A stretch of 64,000 nucleotides of DNA from Gordionus sp. m RMFG-2023. Lineage: Eukaryota > Nematomorpha > Gordioida > Chordodea > Parachordodidae. Of the stretch, positions 57,472 to 64,000 are shown in pieces. Below the pieces are notes generated by a model, which was not told the DNA's origin, made no database searches, and saw nothing but the letters and a program-made list of their open reading frames with translations. The stretch is taken from positions 12,028,052-12,092,051 of the forward strand of contig NC_088776.1 of assembly GCF_954871325.1 (NCBI RefSeq), given 5' to 3'. The position numbers and the translations under genes were made by a program. Each line of letters opens with the position of its first letter. The stretch's first letter is position 1.

Positions 57472-60357
57472 TTATGTAGACTTGCGGCAGAGGCAATACT
57501 TAAACCCAAACAAAACTGAATATTGTATAAAATAAAAAATATGTTAAATATTTGGTATAATTAATATGATTAAATAGATTGAAATAAATATTTTTGACGA
57601 TTTTAATTTTTTTTTTAGAAAATTATTTAACAATTATGTATAAAAGTAGATATTAAGAATTAAAAAACAACTTGGATTCAATAAAGCGAATCCTAAAGCA
57701 TAAGGCAATTGAGTAAGTATGGAACAACTCCTTTTTGTATAATTTTTCAGCTAACCGGTTGTTAAAATTTTAGCAACCCAGATCTGATTTTTTGCCATTA
57801 CTTTTAAAGGGTCTCTATTTTTATCTTATATAAATATTTTGTTGATATAACTAGATTAAAAATTTTCATAGATTTTAACTAAGGTTACTTTATATCTATT
57901 AAATAAACAGAAAATAAATAATTCTATAAATAAAAATAGTAAAATTGTAGGAAATAAAACTATTTCGAATTGTGAGAATTATTTAAATCTCGATTCAAAA
58001 TTAGATAATAAGAAAGACACATCAATTAATTTTTGTTTTACTTATTTATTCTTAACATTTTTCTGCTATTCTTTGGGTTGCCTACCACTCAAAATGGTAA
58101 AAGTTTTATCAATAGTAGGAATCCAACTAAAAGAAATAAATAGCACCGATTTATAAATTATGTTACCTTAATTTAATATCCATGTTTTATAATTAAATAA
58201 ATAAATTCAACTTTTTAAAAATAATTTGTGATTTTTATTTTTAAAATATTAATAATTATTTATTAAAAAACTAAAACTTATATTAAATAAAACTGGATTG
58301 GACTGAAATAAATTTCTAGGCAGGGAAGAACCAGGGACCAGGAACTGCAACTAATATATGTTCAGGGTCATGTAAAAATATAGGTTTAGGGTTCAAGTTC
58401 GGTTCCTAAAAAAAGAAGTGCATTCTTTAAATTTTATCACTAAATCGTCTACATAAAATAACTAACGTGTATTTCTTTCTTAAAATAAACCTGGGCGGGG
58501 AAAATTCATTTTCAACTGAGCCAGGCCAAAAAAAAATTCCTATAAACCGGCCGAATATTTTAAAACTCCATTACTATTATTTAAAAATTGTATAATATAA
58601 TATATCATAATCATTTTCTCATAGTTCCATTTTAAAGTCTGCAATGATACAAACTTAACCGTTAAATCGCTATTAACCGGTATTTTATCGAACCTGAACC
58701 GAGCCAAAACCGCTAAAAAAATTCTAAAAATAATAATTTAATATATACATATAACTAAATAGCATTTTAAAAATTTTACACGCATCGCAACGCCAAAAAA
58801 AAAATCGGCAGCGAGTCTGGAGGTGCGGCTTATCTTAATCAGCCGCTCTTCCAGCTAAACTACATTTTAATTTGTCATTTTACACCTTACTATAATAGGT
58901 AAATAAAATAATTATAAATTTCGAGATTGATTATTATAATTTTTATATTTAGTCAATCAATCATACATTACAAAATAAAATATTTTTTGCTAAAAATGAA
59001 AATGTACTCTTTTTTTGGTTTTAATAAAAATAATCTTTATTTAAGAATAAAGAAGATAAAAAAAGTTACTAGATACTAATTGATTATTGGTATATTTATT
59101 AAAATCTGGGCCGAAAATTGGTTTTTAATACCAAAATAATTTATACACCCGGACCTAGCCGAAATTTTATTTTGAAAATAATATGGGCCAGGTGGGAACT
59201 GATTAAAAACGACTGAGACGAAAAATACAAATTTTTAAATAATTTGGGTGGGGCCAAAAAATTTTTATATAAGCCCTGCTATAAATATACCTAATTTATG
59301 AATTATAACAAAATAGTATTAATTTAAAATCCAAATATTTATTATAAAAATGTTGATTTATACTAATCGACCAATCAAAATTGATTGTAAATAATCTTTA
59401 TAAGAGTTAGGTTGTCAAGAGGTTCAAAGCAATTTATGTACCTTTTTAGAGGTTCGACACAGGCTCAGATGACAAAATTTTTAATGGTTTAGATTTGATA
59501 AATATGTTAATAGTGGCTAAAGGGTTTGGATTCTCAGAATTACAGACAAAAATGTCAAAAGTACCCCGGACAAAAATGCCAATTTTTAATAAAATGCTCC
59601 AACTGGTGAAAATTTTGAAAATGTATTTTTTTAAAGAATTTTAACAATTTTTAAAATTGGAGTATTTTTATCAGTGATTTGAATCTCTGGAAGGAATCAA
59701 TATAAATTTTTTCAAAATAATAGAAATAGTACTAAACTATTATAAAATGTTAACCTTAGGATTGTATTACTTAATTGTTATACATAACAGTTAAATACCA
59801 TCTCAGCTTGCAACCCATAAAATATATCAGGAAGTGAATTCAAATAGTAGTAAATGAAGTTTTTAACCCATCGCATATTTAAGTATCCAGATCCATATAT
59901 ATTCGAATTTTATTATAGTTTTAAATAGAGTAAAATAAATAACCAAAATAACTGCTGAGTATAAATTTAAAGCATAACTTTATCATAGAGAAAGTTAATA
60001 GGGAATAAAATCAATATTTAAAGTATGAAATATATTTCCATAGAAATTTTGTAGGACCTTATGTGCCTTGACATCACAATATCTTTTATTTTTTTAATAT
60101 TAAAAATATCTATATCAAAGATTTGATTAAAATTTTAAGCACAACTCTGATTTTTTTAAAAATATCATAAGACTTACACTTATGTGAAATGTTTAATTTA
60201 AAAACTTTTATTTTCATTGCATTAAAAATATATAATTGTGTCTAAATAAATGTAAATTATTTTCTTTATAATTAATGATAGAAAGGGACACTGGCCCTAG
60301 ATTTCATTAATTCATTATGTGTTTTAAATGAAAATTTAAGATATGAGCACTAAATAT
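57472..60357. other. Non-coding AT-rich stretch with GC-island fragments
   Basis: No gene recognised. GC-island repeat style is seen at about 58480-58570 (CCTGGGCGGGG, ACCGGCCG) and 59100-59285 (GGACCTAGCC, GGGCCAGGTGGG). A tRNA-like stretch lies at 58800-58868. Confidence 0.4.
58800..58868 (-). tRNA. tRNA-like sequence, minus strand
   Basis: The minus strand reads TAGTTTAGCTGGAAGAGCG, a very good A box with D-arm. It then has GCGGCT...AGCCGC as an arm with a 10-nt loop, and a T run after CTCGCTGCCGA. The B box is poor and no standard cloverleaf closes, so it is a relic or SINE-derived piece. Confidence 0.3.
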
Positions 60358-60359
60358 TA

Positions 60360-60542
60360 GTGTTGTTAAATAATTTAAGTTGAGACAATTTTTAAAAAGA
60401 GCTATCTAAATATTTTAGCTAGGAAAATATTGCATAAGCCTCAAGATTTTGATAATAGATACTCCAAACATTGGTGTCATCTATGAACTAAATCTTCTAG
60501 CCTGAGAAATACTTTCCTAGATAAAATATTGAGTTAGCTATT
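60360..60542 (+). mobile_element. TA-flanked palindromic MITE, right end truncated
   Basis: Starts after TA with GTGTTGTTAAATAATTTAAG. The interior has AGCCTCAAGATTTTGATAA and CATCTATGAAC, and it reaches ATTGAGTTAGCTATTAAG. The copy has many transitions, so it is older than 51680-51898. Confidence 0.7.
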
Positions 60543-60648
60543 AAGTAGCATTTACCTTCATTATACAAATAAAGATAAATCTAAATATTTATTTAAATAC
60601 TATTATGTAATATAACATATAATATAAATTTTATATTAACATATATAA

Positions 60649-61078
60649 TTAGGATATATTTTTATGTTTTCTTTTCAAATTTTTAGTTATTTTCTCATCA
60701 GATGTTTCATCAATACCCTCAAACTTTTTAATATCATCTAGAACATCTTTTACATCATCTTGTGAGAGAATCTATGTAATATTTATTATTGAATAATAAA
60801 CTAAAATAACTTGGGATTTAAAATTTGCAAAAACATCACTTCTTATTTTTAATTTTTGGGATAACATATTATAATCGTCAGATAATGCTTCCATATCTTT
60901 AGTATTAACTTGATCTTAAGATCCTTCTATTAAGATAATATCAATAAAATAAACTTTTATTTTCATTAACTAAATCCTTAATAAAACTGAAATGATCTTT
61001 TATATTGCCTTCCAATTTTGATGTTATAATAGAAGATGAATCAAGCCACTTGGTCAGATTTAGATCGTGGAGATCCAT
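60649..61078 (-). CDS. Unrecognised small host gene, three exons, 116 aa
   Basis: Minus-strand exons 60955-61078, 60811-60914 and 60649-60771 join in frame across GT/AG introns of 40 and 39 bp, the same size as introns in MLYCD and OSTC. The product starts MDLHDLNLTKWLDSSSII, has QVNTKDMEALSDDYNMLSQK in the middle and ends KITKNLKRKHKNIS. It is polar, predicted helical or coiled-coil, with a basic tail. An acceptor-like ATTTAG lies 9 bp upstream of the Met, so an upstream exon is possible and the true start may be further 5'. I do not recognise a family; a subunit of a nuclear complex would fit the composition, but this is only a guess. Confidence 0.6.
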
Positions 61079-61595
61079 CAGAATAAACTAAATTTTTAAA
61101 TAAGTTAATAAAATATTTTCATTTCTATTATTTTTACTATTAATGATATATAGCGTTGTCTAATATTTTGCTAAACAATAACTTAGTTTTTCAAACAAAA
61201 ATCAATTTTTATTAAAATACGATAAGTCCTAATTTTTATATATATTAATAAAATTACACCATCATTTACGATATTCCATGATTCCGTGGCACAGAAGCCA
61301 TTATTTATCTTAAGAAAAAAAGATTTGGTCCTTGCTGGATTTAAACTAAGATCTTATTTCTAACAATATATGCATTCAAGGACGATGATATAGACATTAA
61401 TCGTGAAAAACAATTTGTATACAAGGATATAATTACTAAGCGATCTAATATTCAGATAAAAAAAAATCAATTATGTTCAGTGCTATACATCATTACGAAC
61501 ATGAACATAGTAATAAATTTGATTTCAGAGAGCTCCTTAAGTGAGCTTGAATTTGTTAAATAAGTCGATAAAGTTGATTTAAAATTTTATTTTAT
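61079..61595. other. Non-coding stretch upstream of the unrecognised gene
   Basis: AT-rich with no open frame of note. It may hold a 5' exon or promoter of the gene at 60649-61078. Confidence 0.35.
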
Positions 61596-61640
61596 TTAAC
61601 CCTTCAATACTCTGGTGGGGTATATGAAACCCCAGGCATG
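61596..61640 (+). mobile_element. piggyBac-like left end
   Basis: TTAA at 61596-61599 is followed by CCCTTCAATACTCTGG and a subterminal hairpin (GGGGT...ACCCC). This is the same architecture as the MITE at 12916-13415. No matching right end was found before the hAT end at 61794. Confidence 0.5.
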
Positions 61641-61793
61641 CTAGAATTGATATTACATAAAAACGGTTAAATAGTATGATCTGGATTCTTCAATATCTTC
61701 ATCAAATATATCTTAGAATCATTCCAAATTTCATATATTTCGGTTGAGTAGTTTTTAGATATAAGCATTTTGTGACGGATTGGGGTTTGTGAG

Positions 61794-63254
61794 CAGGGTT
61801 GCCAGGTCAAAATTTTCAAATTGCGGGAGGTATTTGGTATTATGCGGGAGAAATATGAAAATTGCGGTAGAAATATAAAAATTGTTTAAAAAATTTTTTT
61901 TATTAAAAATATATTAATTTATAAAAAAAACCAACGATCTTTTTTAAATATAAAAGAATGTAAACAAGATAAAATTTTATAAAAAAAATGATTTTAATTT
62001 TACAGTTAAAAATATATTTTAGAATGTCCCGCAAAACGACCGCAATTGGAAATCTACCGTGTGTGTGTATAACATTTTAGGGATAGGCTCTTAATTATAA
62101 CGTATCACGTTTAAATACATAATAAGGTACTCCAAAAATAAGAAATAATACAAATGCAACTACAGTTGCGGAAATTGTAATCACTTATCTTGTAGTACAA
62201 CATCACAGAGATACTTATCATCACAATGTTGGTAGAATCTTTTTTCCAAAATATTTAACAACTCTAATATAAATGAAAACTATGCTTGTAGAACAAAAAT
62301 GAGCAAGACTATCATCAATGTTTTAGGAGGGGATAAATCCAGGCGGTCAATTCTTGACGATTTGAAAGATGGGCATACATATGCAATTCTAACAGATGCA
62401 TCTAATTCTTGATCCTCCGCTATTTCAAAAAAATAAAGGTCGTTTCAATAAAACTATTAAATTTTTTCCCCTCAAATAGTGAAAAATCTAAAGACATAGC
62501 TAACCATATAATGGTAAATATAGTAGATTCGAGATTATCAATAAAATGCATGTCAGCTTTCTGATCTGATAATGCCTCAGTGAATTTGGTAAAAACAGAG
62601 TGTATTTACTGAATTGAGTCAGCACAATATTGTTTGCGATATGTTCCGAATACCCGCCATCGATAAAATTTTATAAATCTTTAAAATAATATTACTTATA
62701 TAAAGATTATAAAAGCTGTCTCATAGGTATATTTAGGAATGATTTCACATGTAGGAAATCTACTACATGCTGTTAATGTGTAGTTGCAATCAGAAGAATC
62801 TTAACAAAGATTCACAAAATTATGCTGCAGATGTGTTCATCTTTACAGTTAAAAATTGACAATAAATTTTATGGCGCCATTGCTAAAACTTAATTATATT
62901 TTATTTGAGATTTAGATAATAGAACTAAATGTTTACCGTCGTTATTGAGATATATATAAAATTCCTGGCATGACATATTATATATTTGTTAACCATTAGT
63001 TTGGCCTCTAATGTTGTTAAAGCAATCCGATTTCTCTCATTTTTCCAGGCAGTCCTTATCAGGCTAAAAATGCTCTCGGATGAGGCATTAGAATGAGGTA
63101 AGGAGAAGACATACTCGTATATTTTCCCCAAGCATGGGGATTTATAGTTATTACGAAAAAATTCTACCCATTTATCCTCTGCTTTTAGACCTTCTAACTT
63201 TAAGTATTTTGGCGAATCATAAAAAATAGAGAGAATTACAATCTCATCAAACAA
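61794..63254. mobile_element. hAT transposon remnant, rearranged (halves in opposite orientation)
   Basis: CAGGGTTGCCAG at 61794 is a hAT-type terminus, and TTGCGGGAG repeats follow. On the plus strand, 62295-62610 carries INVLGGDKSRRSILDDLKDG, YAILTDASN (first catalytic Asp block) and DNASVN-like pieces. On the minus strand, 63254-62925 carries the C-terminal half. The halves thus face each other, implying an internal inversion or two different insertions. Confidence 0.7.
62925..63254 (-). pseudogene. hAT transposase C-terminal domain
   Basis: The 109-residue frame includes VEFFRNNYKSPCLGKIYEYV, then LPHSNASSESIFSLIRTAWK and NRIALTTLEAKLMVN. SNAS.E.IFSLI...W...RN.L...TLEA.L is the hAT dimerisation signature. 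The frame is open but isolated; the N-terminal half on the same strand is not found. Confidence 0.85.
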
Positions 63255-63683
63255 GACATCAATGTCTTTTGGTATTTTTAATATATTTATTAAATTATAA
63301 AAACCATTGTTGTAATTATGGTAATATTCAAATTTACTAGATTAAGAAAAACGCCAGACAGGCAAATTACTTTTAAACAAAATTATGAAGCCGAAAGATA
63401 TTCAAATCTACAAAAAAGAATTAAATCTCGGTACAAATAGAGACTATGCAAATGTTGATTAAAGAAAAAGGATTATTAGGATTATTTTATTTTTAACTTA
63501 AATTTACTTTTTAATTTTTTTTCTTATATTAATTTTAATTTCCTTTTATTTTGATTATGTTTTTTACTTTGTATTTAATTATATTTATCAGTATTTAATA
63601 AAGGATTCAACTATAATTTTAGTATATATTTCTTTTTATATTTAGGTTTGATTTCCAATGACAAAATCTCTCATTGTGACAGT
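63255..63683. other. AT-rich stretch with a partial LTR-like copy
   Basis: 63500-63655 (TTTTATTTTGATTATGTTTT, TATTTAATAAAGGATT) resembles the right part of the sequence at 63870-63990, so it may be the tail of another LTR of the same family. Confidence 0.4.
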
Positions 63684-64000
63684 TGTTGTAATATTCAAAT
63701 GAGTTAAAGAAAAATGAAGAAAAAAGATTTATTATTCAGATTAAAAAAATTCAAGATTATTTCAGTTTGTTTTTTAAACATTATGTAAATGAATATTAGA
63801 GAAAAGTATATATAATCGAGGATATTTTTATTGTAAATGGATCATGATTTTACGAACTTAATTTTTTTAATCTTTAATTTTAATTTATATTAATTTTATT
63901 TTTCTTTTATTTTGATTATGTTTTTACCTTATATTTAAGTATTTAATAAAGATTTAGTATCATTTTAGTTCTAACCTTTCTTTATTTGACAACGGTTCTA
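63684..64000 (+). repeat. LTR related to the TRIM-like element, cut by the window edge
   Basis: TGTTGTAATATTCAAATGAG and the following 150 bp match the LTRs at 27256 and 28435 with scattered differences. Its right part differs more. Whether it is a solo LTR or the left LTR of a full element lies beyond the window. Confidence 0.7.

Overview
This is a very AT-rich eukaryotic window, probably from an animal with a compact, short-intron gene style now swollen by transposable elements. Three multi-exon host genes can be read with clear splice sites: malonyl-CoA decarboxylase (MLYCD, + strand), the oligosaccharyltransferase subunit OSTC (- strand) and a CMTM/plasmolipin-type MARVEL tetraspan protein (- strand, first exon not found). 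A fourth three-exon gene (116 aa, - strand, 60649-61078) is not recognised. Many introns are only 39-58 bp. Most of the long ones carry recognisable transposon insertions. The MARVEL type and the Ty3 element types point to Metazoa; this is inference, not proof.

Layout. 1-8.3 kb: old Ty3/gypsy LTR elements, one nested in another. 8.6-10.9 kb: a hAT DNA transposon with an 8-bp target duplication. 12.5-13.8 kb: the MARVEL gene, with a piggyBac-like MITE in its long intron. 14-25.9 kb: mostly non-coding AT-rich DNA with MITEs, a retroelement-type C-terminal domain and a decayed hAT. 25.9-36.6 kb: one hAT element opened up to 10.7 kb by several nested insertions and still flanked by a perfect 8-bp duplication. 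37.0-43.9 kb: MLYCD. 45.4-45.9 kb: OSTC. 48.2-52.2 kb: a four-level nest of transposons with readable target duplications. 52.2-60.6 kb: largely featureless AT-rich DNA with tRNA-like stretches and possible exons. 60.6-61.1 kb: the unrecognised gene. 61.6-64.0 kb: a piggyBac-like end, a rearranged hAT and LTR fragments.

Two short repeat families recur through the whole window. One is a TA-flanked palindromic MITE of about 170-220 bp (ends GTGTTGTTAAACGGCTC). The other is a GC-island family (ends AGAGACCTGCA, interior rich in CGGGCC and TTTTTAAAAA) with a 10-bp target duplication in the best copy, as expected of Mutator-like MITEs. Their insertion order can be read where they are nested.

I did not find a convincing new molecular system such as a defence locus, CRISPR array or operon. 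The most informative items are the nested insertions with intact duplications, the two MITE families, an LTR/host junction amplified as a 16-bp tandem repeat, and an MLYCD gene whose catalytic-histidine segment falls in an unresolved micro-exon.
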